DNA of 64,000 bases, taken from the NCBI RefSeq assembly GCF_001182785.1, contig NZ_CP012099.1, forward strand, positions 1,362,501 through 1,426,500. The letters run 5' to 3'. Below the pieces are notes generated by a model that saw only the letters and a program-made list of their open reading frames with translations, ran no database searches and had not been told where the DNA came from. This DNA is from Bacillus thuringiensis. GTDB taxonomy: Bacteria; Bacillota; Bacilli; Bacillales; Bacillaceae_G. The position numbers and the translations under genes were made by a program. Numbering within the stretch: the stretch's first letter is position 1; the number at the start of each line of letters is the position of its first letter. Positions 1 to 10,504 of the stretch are shown here, in pieces.

Positions 1-620
1 ATGGGGTTCTAAAAGAAGTAACAACTTATGAAATTATCGAACCGGCGCTTATAGGGGAATCTCAAAATCTCTTTGTACTTGGGAAACATTCTGGCCGTCA
101 TGCGTTTACGGAAAAGATGAAAGAGCTTGGTTATGAATTTACAAATGAAGAGCGAGATGCGGTATTCGAAGCGTTTAAAAAATTGGCTGATCGTAAAAAG
201 GAAATTACTGAGGAAGATTTACGCGCACTTATGCTTGGTGAAGCAGCATTTGCAGCCCAGCAATATAACATTACGCAATTACAAGTGCATTTCGTATCAA
301 ATAGTACACAATGCGCAACAGTTGTGCTGAAGGATGAGGAAGGAAATGTGTATGAAGATGCAGCCACTGGTTCTGGTAGTATTGAAGCGATATACAATGC
401 GATTCAAAGAATTTTAGGACTAGAATGTGAATTGGCAGATTATCGCATACAATCTATTACACAAGGTCAAGATGCACTTGCTCACGTTCACGTTGAATTA
501 AAAGAAGGTAGTCACCAAATATCAGGTTTCGGAGTTGCGCAAGACGTATTGGAAGCGTCGGCGAGAGCTTATGTCCATGCAGCAGGGAAATTAAAATCTC
601 TTATAGCGCTTGTGAAATAA
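1..620 (+). CDS. leuA: 2-isopropylmalate synthase, 3' part (5' end outside window)
   Basis: The reading frame is open from the window edge (first full codon at 3) to TAA at 618-620. It encodes the C-terminal part of LeuA, which condenses acetyl-CoA with 2-oxoisovalerate in leucine synthesis. The GKHSGRHAF motif (codons at about 81-107) ends the catalytic region. The remainder is the regulatory domain, where the [13 protein letters not shown] stretch matches the leucine-binding fold of the family. leuB, leuC and leuD follow on the same strand, so this is the distal part of an ilv-leu type operon. The start and the catalytic TIM barrel lie outside the window. Confidence 0.95.
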   Translation, partial: GVLKEVTTYEIIEPALIGESQNLFVLGKHSGRHAFTEKMKELGYEFTNEERDAVFEAFKKLADRKKEITEEDLRALMLGEAAFAAQQYNITQLQVHFVSNSTQCATVVLKDEEGNVYEDAATGSGSIEAIYNAIQRILGLECELADYRIQSITQGQDALAHVHVELKEGSHQISGFGVAQDVLEASARAYVHAAGKLKSLIALVK

Positions 621-622
621 AT

Positions 623-660
623 ATTTGATAGGTGAGAGAAGTTTTCCTCACCTATCAAAT
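623..660 (+). other. Perfect 14-bp stem-loop between leuA and leuB, not terminator-like
   Basis: ATTTGATAGGTGAG (623-636) and CTCACCTATCAAAT (647-660) are perfect inverted repeats with a 10-nt loop. No T-tract follows, and leuB begins 37 nt downstream. In the leu operon mRNA this would more plausibly set processing or stability between cistrons than terminate transcription. The structure is seen directly; the role is inferred. Confidence 0.6.
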
Positions 661-696
661 TAAAGTTCTGAAAATTCAGTTAAAGGAGTGTTGAAA

Positions 697-1761
697 ATGG
701 AAAAACGTATCGTTTGTTTAGCTGGTGATGGTGTCGGTCCAGAAGTTATGGAAAGTGCGAAGGAAGTATTGCATATGGTAGAAAGGCTATATGGACATCA
801 TTTTCATTTGCAAGATGAGTACTTTGGTGGTGTTGCTATCGATTTAACTGGGAAACCATTACCACAGCGAACACTTGCCGCCTGTTTAGCGAGTGATGCG
901 GTTTTACTTGGAGCAGTAGGTGGACCAAGGTGGGATAGTGCGAAAGAAAGGCCTGAGAAAGGATTATTAGCATTAAGAAAAGGACTCGGTGTATTTGCGA
1001 ATGTTCGCCCTGTAACGGTAGAAAGTGCAACTGCACATTTATCACCATTAAAAAATGCTGATGAAATTGATTTTGTTGTCGTTCGTGAATTAACAGGCGG
1101 AATTTATTTTTCTTATCCGAAAGAGCGAACGGAAGAAGTGGCGACAGATACACTTACGTATCATCGCCATGAAATTGAACGTATCGTTTCGTATGCTTTT
1201 CAATTAGCGAATAAGCGGAAGAAAAAAGTAACATCTATTGATAAAGCGAATGTTTTAGAGTCTAGTAAACTATGGAGAACTGTGACAGAAGAAGTAGCAC
1301 TTCGCTACCCAAATGTGGAAGTAGAACACATTTTAGTAGATGCAGCGGCTATGGAATTAATTCGAAATCCAGGAAGATTTGACGTTATTGTAACGGAAAA
1401 TTTATTTGGTGATATTTTAAGTGATGAGGCTTCAGTATTAGCTGGATCATTAGGAATGCTGCCATCAGCAAGTCACGCTGAAAAGGGGCCTTCATTATAC
1501 GAGCCTATTCACGGATCAGCACCGGATATTGCGGGGAAAAATAAGGCAAATCCAATTGCGATGATGCGTTCTGTTGCAATGATGCTTGGGCAATCGTTCG
1601 GATTAACGAGAGAAGGATATGCAATTGAAGAAGCAGTTTCTGCAGTCCTTAAATCAGGAAAATGTACAGCAGATATCGGAGGGACTGAAACGACAACTTC
1701 ATTTACAAAGGCAGTCATTCAAGAAATGGAAGAGCAAGCGTTAGTAGGGAGAGGAAAATAA
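697..1761 (+). CDS. leuB: 3-isopropylmalate dehydrogenase
   Basis: A 354-residue NAD-dependent decarboxylating dehydrogenase that converts 3-isopropylmalate to 2-oxoisocaproate. Family motifs seen are RELTGGIYF (substrate Arg), [17 protein letters not shown], and [13 protein letters not shown] near the nucleotide site. The ATG at 697 is chosen over an upstream in-frame GTG at 688 because AAAGGA (682-687) is correctly spaced for 697 and would overlap the GTG. Its stop overlaps the leuC start by one base (TAATG), implying translational coupling. Length is normal for the family. Confidence 0.97.
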   Translation: MEKRIVCLAGDGVGPEVMESAKEVLHMVERLYGHHFHLQDEYFGGVAIDLTGKPLPQRTLAACLASDAVLLGAVGGPRWDSAKERPEKGLLALRKGLGVFANVRPVTVESATAHLSPLKNADEIDFVVVRELTGGIYFSYPKERTEEVATDTLTYHRHEIERIVSYAFQLANKRKKKVTSIDKANVLESSKLWRTVTEEVALRYPNVEVEHILVDAAAMELIRNPGRFDVIVTENLFGDILSDEASVLAGSLGMLPSASHAEKGPSLYEPIHGSAPDIAGKNKANPIAMMRSVAMMLGQSFGLTREGYAIEEAVSAVLKSGKCTADIGGTETTTSFTKAVIQEMEEQALVGRGK

Positions 1762-3155
1762 TGGGGAAAAGGTTACTAGATAAGCTTTGGGAAAGACATG
1801 TAGTTGCGACAAATGAAAATGGATTGGATTTATTATATATCGATCTACATCTTGTTCATGAAGTAACGTCACCGCAAGCCTTTGAAGGCTTGCGGCTTAC
1901 AAATCGAACAGTCCGCAGACCAGATTTAACATTTGCAACGATGGATCATAATATTCCAACGAAAGATGTTTGGAATATTACCGATCGCATTGCGAAGCAG
2001 CAACTAGATACACTTCGGGAAAACTGTAAACAATTTCAGGTGCCATTAGCGGATATCGGAGATGAAGAGCAAGGGATCGTTCATGTTATAGGACCAGAAC
2101 TTGGGCTCACACAGCCAGGAAAAACGATTGTTTGTGGTGATAGTCATACAGCGACACACGGTGCTTTTGGCGCACTAGCGTTTGGGATTGGTACGAGTGA
2201 AGTGGAACATGTATTGGCAACGCAAACGTTATGGCAACGAAAGCCGAAAGCGATGGGCATTGAGTTAAAAGGAAGGTTACCGCAAGGTGTTTATGCGAAA
2301 GATATTATTTTACATCTCCTTTCAAAGTACGGAGTAGCAGTTGGAACAGGTTACGTAATGGAATTTTACGGAGAGGCCATTCATGCTCTGGATATGGAAG
2401 AGAGGATGACGCTTTGTAATATGGCAATTGAAGGGGGAGCGAAGGCTGGCATTATTGCACCAGATGAAAAAACGGTTGCTTACGTAAAAGGACGTAAATA
2501 TGCACCGAAAGAATATGAATCTATTAAGAAAAAATGGTCGGAACTTTATACAGATTTAGATGCAGTTTATGATTTACATATTATAGTAGATGTTACGGAT
2601 TTAGCGCCGTACGTTACGTGGGGAACAAATCCTAGTATGGGTGTTCGGATTGATGAGAAATTGCCAGAAAAGCATGATGCAAATGACGAAAGGGCGTTTT
2701 CTTATATGGGCTTGAGTCCCGGCCAAAGTACGTATGACATTCCAGTTCAACATGTTTTCATTGGATCTTGTACAAATTCCAGGCTTTCTGATTTAGAAAT
2801 TGCTGCATCTGTCGTGAAAGGTAAAAAAGTAAAAGAAGGTGTGCGAGCACTTGTTGTACCTGGATCTCAAAGGGTAAGAGAAGCAGCGATGCATAAAGGA
2901 TTACATCGCATATTTGAAGAAGCTGGATTTGAATGGAGAGAGCCCGGATGTTCAATGTGTCTAGGTATGAATCCAGATCAAGTGCCTGAAGGAGAACATT
3001 GTGCCTCTACGTCAAATCGCAATTTTGAAGGAAGACAAGGAAAGGGAGCACGAACGCACTTAGTTAGTCCGGCAATGGCGGCAGCGGCTGCGTTATATGG
3101 TCATTTTGTTGATATTAGAAAGGAGAGTTATGATGGAGCCATTTCGTATTCATAA
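1761..3155 (+). CDS. leuC: 3-isopropylmalate dehydratase, large subunit
   Basis: A 464-residue aconitase-family subunit that, with LeuD, isomerises 2- to 3-isopropylmalate. The three [4Fe-4S] cysteines are visible in GSCTNSR and in [11 protein letters not shown]. The ATG overlaps the leuB stop. The 3' end overlaps the ribosome binding site and start of leuD, which fits balanced subunit production. Confidence 0.97.
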   Translation: MGKRLLDKLWERHVVATNENGLDLLYIDLHLVHEVTSPQAFEGLRLTNRTVRRPDLTFATMDHNIPTKDVWNITDRIAKQQLDTLRENCKQFQVPLADIGDEEQGIVHVIGPELGLTQPGKTIVCGDSHTATHGAFGALAFGIGTSEVEHVLATQTLWQRKPKAMGIELKGRLPQGVYAKDIILHLLSKYGVAVGTGYVMEFYGEAIHALDMEERMTLCNMAIEGGAKAGIIAPDEKTVAYVKGRKYAPKEYESIKKKWSELYTDLDAVYDLHIIVDVTDLAPYVTWGTNPSMGVRIDEKLPEKHDANDERAFSYMGLSPGQSTYDIPVQHVFIGSCTNSRLSDLEIAASVVKGKKVKEGVRALVVPGSQRVREAAMHKGLHRIFEEAGFEWREPGCSMCLGMNPDQVPEGEHCASTSNRNFEGRQGKGARTHLVSPAMAAAAALYGHFVDIRKESYDGAISYS

Positions 3156-3714
3156 AGGTACTGCCGCAGTACTGATGAATGATAACATTGATACAGATCA
3201 AATTATTCCGAAGCAATATTTAAAGAGAATTGAAAGAACTGGGTTTGGAAAGTTTTTATTTGATGAGTGGCGATATGATAATAATCGCCAAGAAAACCCT
3301 AATTTCCCACTTAATGCACAAGAAAGAAAAGGAGCCAGTATATTAATTACAGGTGATAATTTTGGATGTGGCTCGTCAAGAGAACATGCTCCGTGGTCAC
3401 TTGCTGATTATGGTTTCCGCGTTATTATCGCTGGAGGATTTGCCGATATCTTTTATATGAATTGTATGAAGAATGGCATGTTACCGATTGTAATGGATAA
3501 AGATATACGTGAACAACTTGCTAAAACAGATGCGAGGGAACAAATCAAAGTAGATTTAGAAAATGAAGTAATTACAACGAATACGCACAGATTCCATTTT
3601 ACAATTGAGAAAATGTGGAAAGAGAAGTTATTAAATGGTTTAGATGAAATTAGTATTACAATGCAATATGAAAAAGAAATAAAAGAGTATGAAAGAAAAG
3701 TGGCTTTACATTAA
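3133..3714 (+). CDS. leuD: 3-isopropylmalate dehydratase, small subunit
   Basis: A 193-residue swivel-domain subunit partnering Leu[18 protein letters not shown] is the conserved substrate-binding loop. Two adjacent ATGs occur at 3130 and 3133. GAAAGGAG just upstream has optimal spacing for 3133, which gives [10 protein letters not shown] longer in-frame start at 3097 lies inside leuC and lacks a binding site. It is the last gene of the leu cluster, and the promoter for the next operon begins about 25 bp later. Confidence 0.96.
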   Translation: MEPFRIHKGTAAVLMNDNIDTDQIIPKQYLKRIERTGFGKFLFDEWRYDNNRQENPNFPLNAQERKGASILITGDNFGCGSSREHAPWSLADYGFRVIIAGGFADIFYMNCMKNGMLPIVMDKDIREQLAKTDAREQIKVDLENEVITTNTHRFHFTIEKMWKEKLLNGLDEISITMQYEKEIKEYERKVALH

Positions 3715-3740
3715 AAAAGTGACGGAATATTAAAAATGTA

Positions 3741-3769
3741 TTTACATTCAAAATTAACTGTTATATACT
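3741..3769 (+). promoter_or_regulatory. Sigma-A type promoter of the his operon leader
   Basis: TTTACA (3741-3746), a 17-bp spacer and TATACT (3764-3769) form a near-consensus housekeeping promoter. It lies 35 bp upstream of the histidine leader peptide start. No other convincing promoter is seen between leuD and hisZ. Confidence 0.7.
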
Positions 3770-3803
3770 ATGTGAAAATCAGAGGAGAAAGGGAGTAAGT
3801 ATT

Positions 3804-3857
3804 ATGAATATCGTGCGATCTATTACAATGCTTACACAACTACATCATCATACATGA
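3804..3857 (+). CDS. Histidine operon leader peptide (17 aa, three consecutive His)
   Basis: The ATG at 3804 follows GGGAG with 8-nt spacing and reads MNIVRSITMLTQLHHHT, ending TGA at 3855-3857. Three consecutive CAT codons (3843-3851) sit just before the stop. The first attenuator stem begins one nucleotide after the stop. This is the arrangement of an amino-acid-sensing leader peptide: ribosome stalling at His codons reports scarcity of charged tRNA-His. It lies upstream of the complete his operon. The role is inferred from position and composition. Confidence 0.8.
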   Translation: MNIVRSITMLTQLHHHT

Positions 3858-3966
3858 AACCCTTGAACCTAGCGTGAAAACGTGTAGGTACAAGGGTTAT
3901 TCCCGTTGTACCTACACTCTACTGAAGAGCCTTGTAGGTATTTTGTCTACAAGGCTCTTTTTATTT
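3858..3966 (+). promoter_or_regulatory. His operon attenuator: competing hairpins and terminator
   Basis: Segment 1 (3858-3871) pairs with segment 2 (AACCCTTG with CAAGGGTT at 3891-3898; ACCTA with TAGGT). Segment 2 (3883-3896) can instead pair with segment 3 (3902-3916). Segment 3, TACCTACA (3909-3916), can pair with TGTAGGTA (3933-3940). That last element is part of the 5' arm of a terminator, AAGAGCCTTGTAG (3925-3937) with CTACAAGGCTCTT (3947-3959), followed by TTTATTTT. A ribosome stalled at the His codons leaves segment 1 free, so 1:2 and 3:4 form and the operon is read. A ribosome at the stop codon covers segment 1, so 2:3 and the terminator form. No T-box AGGGTGGNACCGCG element is present. 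Confidence 0.75.
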
Positions 3967-4023
3967 TCGGCTTAGGTGAATGAAATAGGCATACATTAGA
4001 AGAGGAAAGGTGTGAAAATTCAG

Positions 4024-5286
4024 ATGACAAAATGGAGACGGGCAAACCCGAATGGAACGAGAGATTATTTATTCGAAGAATGTACGTTAATTGAAGAAGT
4101 GGAGCAAAAATTAAGGCTTACTTTTTTAGAGAGAGGTTATGAGGAAATAAGAACACCTACAATTGAATTTTATGATGTTTTTGCATTTCAAAATAGACCG
4201 ATAGATGAAGAGAAGATGTATAAATTTTTTGATGAAAAGGGAAGGATTATCGTTTTACGTCCAGATATGACAATTCCTTTAGCGAGAGTTATTGGAACAC
4301 AGAGATGGGATACGCCACTTAAATTGACGTATAGCGGGAATGTATTTCGAGCGAATGAATCCCATTCTGGAAAATATAATGAAATCGTACAAAGTGGTAT
4401 TGAAGTTATCGGGATTGATAATGTAAGAGCTGAAATTGAATGTGTAATAAGTGTCATTCAAGCACTTCAAAAGTTGAAGGTACAATCTTTTACAATTGAG
4501 ATTGGGCAAGTACAGTTATATAAATGTATTGTAAAAAAACTCTCCATCCATGATGAAGAAGAAAGAGTACTTAGAACGTATATAGAAAGTAAAAATTATG
4601 CTGCCCTCTCAAATTTTATCGGAGAAAAGAAATTAGATCGATGCGATGAGACAGTAAGATTACTTGAGAAATTGCCAAGGCTATTTGGAAATTTAGAAGT
4701 TATTGAGGAAGCAGAAAAGCTTGCTTCAAGTAATGAAATGAAAATGGCAATTGCAAGAGTAAAAGAAATGTATGAAACAATTGAAACGTTAGGATATGGT
4801 TCTTACATATCAATTGATTTAGGTATGATTCAACACTTAGATTACTATACGGGTGTTATTTTCAAAGGATATATATATGAAATTGGGGAAGAAATCGTTA
4901 GTGGCGGAAGATACGATGAGCTAATTGGGAATTTTGGAGAAATGCTGCCGGCTGTTGGACTCGCGGTGCAAGTAAATCAAATTGTGAAGGCGCTGCAAGA
5001 GCAGCAAGAACCATATGAACGAAATCAAATTGATATTGTGATTCATTATGAGTTAAATAGATTAGCAGAAGCAGAAAGGTTACGAAATTTACTTCGAAAG
5101 GACGGTAAGAATGCCTGGTTATCTTTATTTTCTAATTTAAATGATACCTTTCAATTTGCAAGAAAAAATAAAATAGGAACAGTCGTTGAGGCAAAGAATG
5201 AATACTTAGTGGAATATGTATGGAATGAAAAATGGGTAGTCCAGAAAGAAGGAGAGACTTCATGCGTAACATTCAAATTGCGTTAA
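4024..5286 (+). CDS. hisZ: ATP phosphoribosyltransferase regulatory subunit
   Basis: A 420-residue histidyl-tRNA-synthetase-like protein that pairs with the short form of HisG for activity and histidine feedback. Class II motifs are visible: [11 protein letters not shown] (motif 2 region), GLARxxYY-like [12 protein letters not shown], and [13 protein letters not shown]. It lacks the HisRS anticodon domain. ATG 4024 ([17 protein letters not shown]) is preferred; an in-frame GTG at 4012 would add four residues. It is the first gene after the attenuator. hisG overlaps its 3' end by 25 bp. Confidence 0.93.
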   Translation: MTKWRRANPNGTRDYLFEECTLIEEVEQKLRLTFLERGYEEIRTPTIEFYDVFAFQNRPIDEEKMYKFFDEKGRIIVLRPDMTIPLARVIGTQRWDTPLKLTYSGNVFRANESHSGKYNEIVQSGIEVIGIDNVRAEIECVISVIQALQKLKVQSFTIEIGQVQLYKCIVKKLSIHDEEERVLRTYIESKNYAALSNFIGEKKLDRCDETVRLLEKLPRLFGNLEVIEEAEKLASSNEMKMAIARVKEMYETIETLGYGSYISIDLGMIQHLDYYTGVIFKGYIYEIGEEIVSGGRYDELIGNFGEMLPAVGLAVQVNQIVKALQEQQEPYERNQIDIVIHYELNRLAEAERLRNLLRKDGKNAWLSLFSNLNDTFQFARKNKIGTVVEAKNEYLVEYVWNEKWVVQKEGETSCVTFKLR

Positions 5287-5897
5287 CGAAAGGAAGATTA
5301 GAAAAACATGTAATTCCACTTTTTGAGCAGATTGGAATTGATTGTTCCGAGCTCAAAAATAAAGGTCGGAAGCTTGTATTTCAAAGTAAAAATACAAATG
5401 TTTCATTTATTTTAGTAAAGGCGGTTGATGTTGCCACTTATGTAGAACATGGGGTAGCTGATATTGGGATCGTTGGAAAAGATATTTTAATGGAAAACGA
5501 GAAAGATATTTATGAAATGCTGGATTTAGGAGTGGGGATTTGTAAGTTTTGTGTTGCTTCTATTCCTACGTATAACCCAAAGAGTTATCGGAAGAAAAGG
5601 ATTGCTACGAAATACCCACATATTACTTCTACTTATTTTCATGATAAGGGAGAGGATGTAGAAATTATTAAAATAGAAGGTTCTGTAGAAATCGCTCCTC
5701 TTCTTGGATTGGCAGATGCGATTGTAGATATTGTTGAAACAGGAAAAACATTACAAGAGAACGGACTTATTGTATTTGAGGAAATGCACTTTATATCGGC
5801 TCGGATGATTGTAAATAAGGCAGCCTTAAAAACTAAAAAAGACGAAATATTCAGTATTATAAATATGATGGAGCAAGAAATCTTATCAGGGAAATAG
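5262..5897 (+). CDS. hisG: ATP phosphoribosyltransferase, short form
   Basis: A 211-residue catalytic subunit for the first step of histidine synthesis (ATP + PRPP). It begins [29 protein letters not shown] is the PRPP-binding loop near the C-terminus. It lacks the C-terminal regulatory domain of long HisG, consistent with hisZ next door. The start at 5262 follows GGAG by 7 nt and lies inside hisZ. Confidence 0.95.
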   Translation: MRNIQIALTKGRLEKHVIPLFEQIGIDCSELKNKGRKLVFQSKNTNVSFILVKAVDVATYVEHGVADIGIVGKDILMENEKDIYEMLDLGVGICKFCVASIPTYNPKSYRKKRIATKYPHITSTYFHDKGEDVEIIKIEGSVEIAPLLGLADAIVDIVETGKTLQENGLIVFEEMHFISARMIVNKAALKTKKDEIFSIINMMEQEILSGK

Positions 5898-5908
5898 GAG
5901 GACTTAAA

Positions 5909-7198
5909 ATGGAAATCATTTATGAAGACTTTAAGGAGGCATTATCTAAAATAAAAGTGCTAAGAGAAAACGCTAATATAATAGAAGAAACTGTTCAAAG
6001 AAGTGTAAGAGAAATCATTAGAAATGTAAGGGAAGGGAAAGATGAGGTTTTATCTTTCTATACAAAAAAGTTTGATGGTGTAGAGATGAAAGATTTTCGT
6101 GTAAGTGAAGAAGAAATACAGCAAGCGAGTATGTTTGTAGAGAATTCATTTTTAGAAGCTTTAAAAGAGGCGAAGAAAAACATTGTTTCGTATCACGAAA
6201 AGCAAAAGAAGCACTCAATATTCGATTGTGAAAGTAAAGGCATAATTAGAGGGCAGCTCATTCGGCCATTAGAAAATGTAGGTGTATATGTACCAGGCGG
6301 GACAGCCTCATATCCTTCTTCAGTATTAATGAATGTATTGCCAGCGAAACTCGCAGGTGTGAAAAAGATTGTAATGGTAACACCACCGAGGAAAGGAGGA
6401 ATTGATCCTCATATATTAGCTGCTGCAAATCTTGCGGGAGTAGATGAAATTTATACGATAGGTGGCGCGCAAGCAATTGCTGCTTTAGCATACGGGACGG
6501 AATCGATTCCGAAAGTGGATAAAATAGTTGGACCGGGAAATTTGTACGTCGCTCTAGCGAAACGAGAAGTATACGGAATAGTAAACATCGATATGATTGC
6601 TGGCCCATCAGAAATTGTAGTTGTCGCGGATGAAACGGGTAATGCAAAGTATATCGCAGCGGATTTATTATCGCAAGCAGAGCATGACGAGAGAGCAACG
6701 GCGATTTGTATTACAACGAATATGGAACTAGCTAAAGAAGTAGAAAAAGAGGTAGAAAGACAGTTAGAAATGTTACCAAGAAGTGAAATTGCACGTGAAT
6801 CGATAAAGAGAAATGGAGCCATCTTTATCATTCCTTCCTTAGATGAGGCACTAAAATTATCAAATGAAATTGCTCCAGAACATTTAGAGTTACATATAAA
6901 AGAACCGATGAATGCTCTAGATTATGTGAAACATGCAGGCTCTATTTTCCTTGGGGCATATGCGCCTGAACCGCTCGGGGATTATTTGGCGGGACCGAAT
7001 CATGTATTACCAACGAGCGGAACGGCAAGATTTTTTTCTCCGTTATCAGTCGATAATTTTGTGAAAAAATCAAGTTTTATTTCTTATACGGAGGAAGCAT
7101 TAAAAAATGTACAGCATCATATTGTAGAGCTTGCAAATAAAGAAGGGTTACATGCACATGCGAGAGCAATCCAAATAAGGTTTGAGGAGGGAAAATAA
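5909..7198 (+). CDS. hisD: Histidinol dehydrogenase
   Basis: A 429-residue zinc- and NAD-dependent enzyme for the last two oxidations, histidinol to histidine. Signature stretches include [47 protein letters not shown] and [14 protein letters not shown], which carry zinc and catalytic residues. AGGAGG (5897-5902) precedes the ATG. Its final TAATG overlaps the start of hisB. Confidence 0.97.
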   Translation: MEIIYEDFKEALSKIKVLRENANIIEETVQRSVREIIRNVREGKDEVLSFYTKKFDGVEMKDFRVSEEEIQQASMFVENSFLEALKEAKKNIVSYHEKQKKHSIFDCESKGIIRGQLIRPLENVGVYVPGGTASYPSSVLMNVLPAKLAGVKKIVMVTPPRKGGIDPHILAAANLAGVDEIYTIGGAQAIAALAYGTESIPKVDKIVGPGNLYVALAKREVYGIVNIDMIAGPSEIVVVADETGNAKYIAADLLSQAEHDERATAICITTNMELAKEVEKEVERQLEMLPRSEIARESIKRNGAIFIIPSLDEALKLSNEIAPEHLELHIKEPMNALDYVKHAGSIFLGAYAPEPLGDYLAGPNHVLPTSGTARFFSPLSVDNFVKKSSFISYTEEALKNVQHHIVELANKEGLHAHARAIQIRFEEGK

Positions 7199-7782
7199 TG
7201 CGTCAGTCCAGTCAAGTACGTGAGACGACAGAAACAAAAATTAAATTAAGTTTGCAGCTTGATGAAAGTACGAATGTATCTATTCAAACGGGGGTTGGTT
7301 TTTTCGATCATATGCTGACTTTATTTGCTAGGCATGGAAGATTTGGATTGCAAGTTGAGGCAGAAGGTGATGTATTTGTCGATGCACATCACACCGTTGA
7401 AGATATTGGAATTGTACTCGGAAATTGCTTGAAAGAAGCATTGCAAAATAAAGAGAGAATTAATCGTTACGGTTCAGCGTATGTACCGATGGATGAATCT
7501 TTAGGATTTGTCGCAATTGATATAAGTGGACGCTCATATTGTGTATTTCAAGGGGAATTAACAAATCCGAAGCTCGGGGATTTTGATACAGAATTGACGG
7601 AAGAATTTTTTAGAGCAGTTGCACATGCTGCCAATATTACATTACATGCGCGCGTTCTATACGGAAGTAATACACATCACAAAATTGAAGCATTATTTAA
7701 AGCTTTTGGTAGAGCGCTTAGAGAAGCGGTCGAAAAAAATGCCAACATTACTGGTGTAAATTCAACGAAAGGGATGTTGTAA
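7198..7782 (+). CDS. hisB: Imidazoleglycerol-phosphate dehydratase
   Basis: A 194-residue monofunctional dehydratase, not fused to a histidinol phosphatase. The metal-binding repeats are clear: [36 protein letters not shown] and [20 protein letters not shown]. The ATG overlaps the hisD stop by one base. The phosphatase activity is supplied by hisJ at the operon end. Confidence 0.97.
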   Translation: MRQSSQVRETTETKIKLSLQLDESTNVSIQTGVGFFDHMLTLFARHGRFGLQVEAEGDVFVDAHHTVEDIGIVLGNCLKEALQNKERINRYGSAYVPMDESLGFVAIDISGRSYCVFQGELTNPKLGDFDTELTEEFFRAVAHAANITLHARVLYGSNTHHKIEALFKAFGRALREAVEKNANITGVNSTKGML

Positions 7783-8412
7783 TTGATTGCCATTATAGAT
7801 TATGGAATGGGGAATATTCGTAGTGTAGAGCAAGCATTAACATATATTGGGGCAGAGCACATTGTAACGAGTGACAAAGAAGAGATATTGAGAAGCGATG
7901 GCGTGATTTTACCAGGAGTAGGTGCATTTCCGAAAGCGATGGAAGTATTAGAAGAAAGAGATTTAGTGTGTGTACTAAAAGAAGTTTGTGATATAGGAAA
8001 ACCACTCCTCGGTATATGTTTGGGCATGCAGCTTTTATTTGACCGAAGTGAGGAACTAAAAGATTGTAGTGGGTTAGGTTTACTACCAGGGGAAATTCGT
8101 AAGTTAAAAGTTTCGTATAAAATTCCTCATATGGGATGGAATGAATTAAGGAAGGAAAGAGAATTTCCGCTTTGGAATGGATTAGTGGATGGTTCTTTCG
8201 TGTATTATGTTCACTCATATTACGCGGATTGTCCAGATGAAATTGTATGCGGAGTAAGTGATTATGGAATACAAGTACCAGGGTTTGTAGCGAAAGGAAA
8301 TGTATTTGGTGCACAGTTTCATCCAGAAAAAAGTGGTGAAATTGGCATGCAAATATTAAAAAATTTTCAAGGGGTGGTAGAAACATGGAAGTCTTCCCAG
8401 CTATCGATTTAA
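7783..8412 (+). CDS. hisH: Imidazole glycerol phosphate synthase, glutamine amidotransferase subunit
   Basis: A 209-residue class I glutaminase that feeds ammonia to HisF. The nucleophile is in [10 protein letters not shown] and the catalytic His/Glu in [12 protein letters not shown]. The start is TTG at 7783, directly after the hisB TAA, with AAAGGGA about 10 nt upstream. hisA starts 28 bp inside its 3' end. Confidence 0.95.
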   Translation: MIAIIDYGMGNIRSVEQALTYIGAEHIVTSDKEEILRSDGVILPGVGAFPKAMEVLEERDLVCVLKEVCDIGKPLLGICLGMQLLFDRSEELKDCSGLGLLPGEIRKLKVSYKIPHMGWNELRKEREFPLWNGLVDGSFVYYVHSYYADCPDEIVCGVSDYGIQVPGFVAKGNVFGAQFHPEKSGEIGMQILKNFQGVVETWKSSQLSI

Positions 8413-9104
8413 AAGAAGGAAGATGCGTTAGACTTTATCAAGGAGAGTTTAGTAAAGAAATGGTGATGAATGAAGATCCGGTAGCGCAGGCAATCATATT
8501 TGAAAAGCTTGGAGCGGAAATACTACACATTGTTGATTTAGACGGTGCAATTGCTGGCGAGTCGTTAAATTTGCCTGTCATTGAAAAAATCTGTAAGGCG
8601 GTACGCATTCCTATGCAAGTTGGAGGAGGAATTCGTTCACTTGTAGCGGTGGAGAAGTTATTGTCAGTAGGTGTAGAAAAAGTGATTTTAGGAACAGCAG
8701 CTCTTTATGATAAGTCATTTTTAGAGGAAGCAGTTCGTCTATATAAAGAGAAAATCATTGTTGGAATTGATGCGAAAAATGGTTTCGTAGCAACGAGAGG
8801 TTGGCTTGATCTGTCTGAAATTTCTTATATTAATTTAGCGAAACAAATGGAAAGTTTAGGTGTTCAAACGATTGTGTTTACAGACATTTCGAAAGACGGG
8901 ACGCTTGCAGGGCCAAATTTTGAACAATTGGCGTTACTTCAAAAAAGTGTGGGTATTCGTCTCATTGCCTCTGGAGGAGTGGCATCTATTCAAGATGTGA
9001 AAAAGTTAAATGATATGAATATATATGGTGTCATAATTGGAAAGGCGCTTTACGAGAAAACGATTGATTTAGAAGAAGTGTTACAGGTAACGAAGTTATG
9101 TTAG
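8385..9104 (+). CDS. hisA: ProFAR isomerase
   Basis: A 239-residue (beta/alpha)8 barrel that isomerises the aminoimidazole carboxamide ribotide. The catalytic Asp lies in [15 protein letters not shown], and phosphate loops in GGGIRS and [20 protein letters not shown] precedes the ATG. It overlaps both neighbours (hisH and hisF), typical of tight translational coupling. Confidence 0.95.
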   Translation: MEVFPAIDLKEGRCVRLYQGEFSKEMVMNEDPVAQAIIFEKLGAEILHIVDLDGAIAGESLNLPVIEKICKAVRIPMQVGGGIRSLVAVEKLLSVGVEKVILGTAALYDKSFLEEAVRLYKEKIIVGIDAKNGFVATRGWLDLSEISYINLAKQMESLGVQTIVFTDISKDGTLAGPNFEQLALLQKSVGIRLIASGGVASIQDVKKLNDMNIYGVIIGKALYEKTIDLEEVLQVTKLC

Positions 9105-9856
9105 CGAAACGAATTATTCCATGTTTAGATGTGAAAGAAGGGCGAGTCGTAAAGGGTGTAAATTTTATAGGATTACAAGATGTCGGTGATCCGGTTGAAA
9201 TAGCTGAAGCATATAACGAGGCAGGGGCAGATGAAATCGTATTTTTAGATATTACGGCGACCCATGAAGGAAGAAAAACGATTATAGATGTTGTAGAAAA
9301 AACAGCAGCAAAAGTATTTATTCCTCTTACGGTTGGCGGGGGGATTTCAAGTGTGAAAGATATGTACAATTTACTAAGAGTTGGAGCAGACAAAGTTTCA
9401 ATAAACTCAGCGGCAGTGCGAAACCCGAAGCTAATCGAAGAAGGGGTAGAACACTTTGGATCACAATGTATTGTCGTGGCAATTGACGCTAGAAAAGTAG
9501 CAGAAGATAAATGGAACGTATACGTCAACGGCGGAAGAGTTGATACAGGAATGGATGCCATAGAATGGGCGAAGCGTGTTGTTAAGCTCGGGGCGGGTGA
9601 AATTTTGTTAACGAGTATGGATGCAGATGGAACGAAAAGTGGATATGACCTTCGTTTAACAGAAGAAATTTCAAAAAGTGTTTCCATTCCAGTCATCGCA
9701 TCAGGGGGCTGTGGTCATACGGATCACATTGTAGAAGTTTTTCAAAAGACAACAGTTGATGCAGCGTTAGCGGCATCCATATTTCATTATGGTGAGGCGA
9801 CAGTGCAGAGTGTAAAGCGAAAATTAAGAGATGCAAATGTTGAGGTGCGGTTATGA
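9098..9856 (+). CDS. hisF: Imidazole glycerol phosphate synthase, cyclase subunit
   Basis: A 252-residue barrel homologous to HisA that forms imidazole glycerol phosphate and AICAR. Key residues are in [17 protein letters not shown] and [14 protein letters not shown]. It overlaps the hisA 3' end by 7 bp, and hisI starts inside its own last codons. Confidence 0.96.
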   Translation: MLAKRIIPCLDVKEGRVVKGVNFIGLQDVGDPVEIAEAYNEAGADEIVFLDITATHEGRKTIIDVVEKTAAKVFIPLTVGGGISSVKDMYNLLRVGADKVSINSAAVRNPKLIEEGVEHFGSQCIVVAIDARKVAEDKWNVYVNGGRVDTGMDAIEWAKRVVKLGAGEILLTSMDADGTKSGYDLRLTEEISKSVSIPVIASGGCGHTDHIVEVFQKTTVDAALAASIFHYGEATVQSVKRKLRDANVEVRL

Positions 9857-10158
9857 AACCTAATTTTTCAAAAGGATTAATACCAGCAATTGTCATCGAA
9901 GAAGGTACGAAAGAAGTTTTAATGCTAGCTTATATGAATGAAGAAGCATATGAAAAAACGTTGGAGACGAAAAGAACATGGTTTTATTCTCGTTCGAGGC
10001 AGTCGTTATGGAATAAGGGAGAAACATCAGGGAATGTCCAATATGTGCAATCTCTATACTTAGATTGTGATCACGATTCAATTGTCGTGAATGTGAAACA
10101 AGTAGGACCTGCTTGTCATACGGGGGAGAAGACATGCTTTCACTATCAAATTATATAG
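9853..10158 (+). CDS. hisI: Phosphoribosyl-AMP cyclohydrolase
   Basis: A 101-residue zinc enzyme that opens the adenine ring of PR-AMP. Motifs [26 protein letters not shown] and [12 protein letters not shown] carry the metal ligands. It is separate from hisE here, whereas many bacteria fuse the two. It overlaps hisF by 4 bp. Confidence 0.95.
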   Translation: MKPNFSKGLIPAIVIEEGTKEVLMLAYMNEEAYEKTLETKRTWFYSRSRQSLWNKGETSGNVQYVQSLYLDCDHDSIVVNVKQVGPACHTGEKTCFHYQII

Positions 10159-10168
10159 GGGGATACAT

Positions 10169-10492
10169 ATGGAAAATGCCTTTAAGTTGCTGTATAAAAC
10201 AATTGAAGAACGAAAGGAAAGCCCACTTCCTGAATCATATACAAATTATTTATTTTCAAAAGGAGAAGATAAAATTTTAAAGAAAATTGGTGAAGAGTGC
10301 GCTGAAGTAATTATCGCATGTAAAAATAATGATAAAGAAGAAGTAGTGAAAGAAATGGTTGATGTATTTTATCACTGTTTCGTTTTATTAGCTGAAAAAA
10401 ATATTGCATTGGAAGATGTCATGCGAGAGGTGAAAGAACGAAATGGAAAGCTTTCGAGAGTTGGGGATAGAAGGGAAATAGATACATTATAA
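10169..10492 (+). CDS. hisE: Phosphoribosyl-ATP pyrophosphatase
   Basis: A 107-residue MazG-superfamily pyrophosphohydrolase acting on PR-ATP. The helical metal site is [12 protein letters not shown] with [14 protein letters not shown] precedes the ATG. The stop is 12 bp before the hisJ start. Confidence 0.94.
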   Translation: MENAFKLLYKTIEERKESPLPESYTNYLFSKGEDKILKKIGEECAEVIIACKNNDKEEVVKEMVDVFYHCFVLLAEKNIALEDVMREVKERNGKLSRVGDRREIDTL

Positions 10493-10504
10493 GGAGGAAT
10501 GTAT

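Noticed and set aside
3858..3966. T-box riboswitch ahead of hisZ
   Set aside because: No AGGGTGGNACCGCG T-box sequence or specifier stem; the leader peptide fits better.
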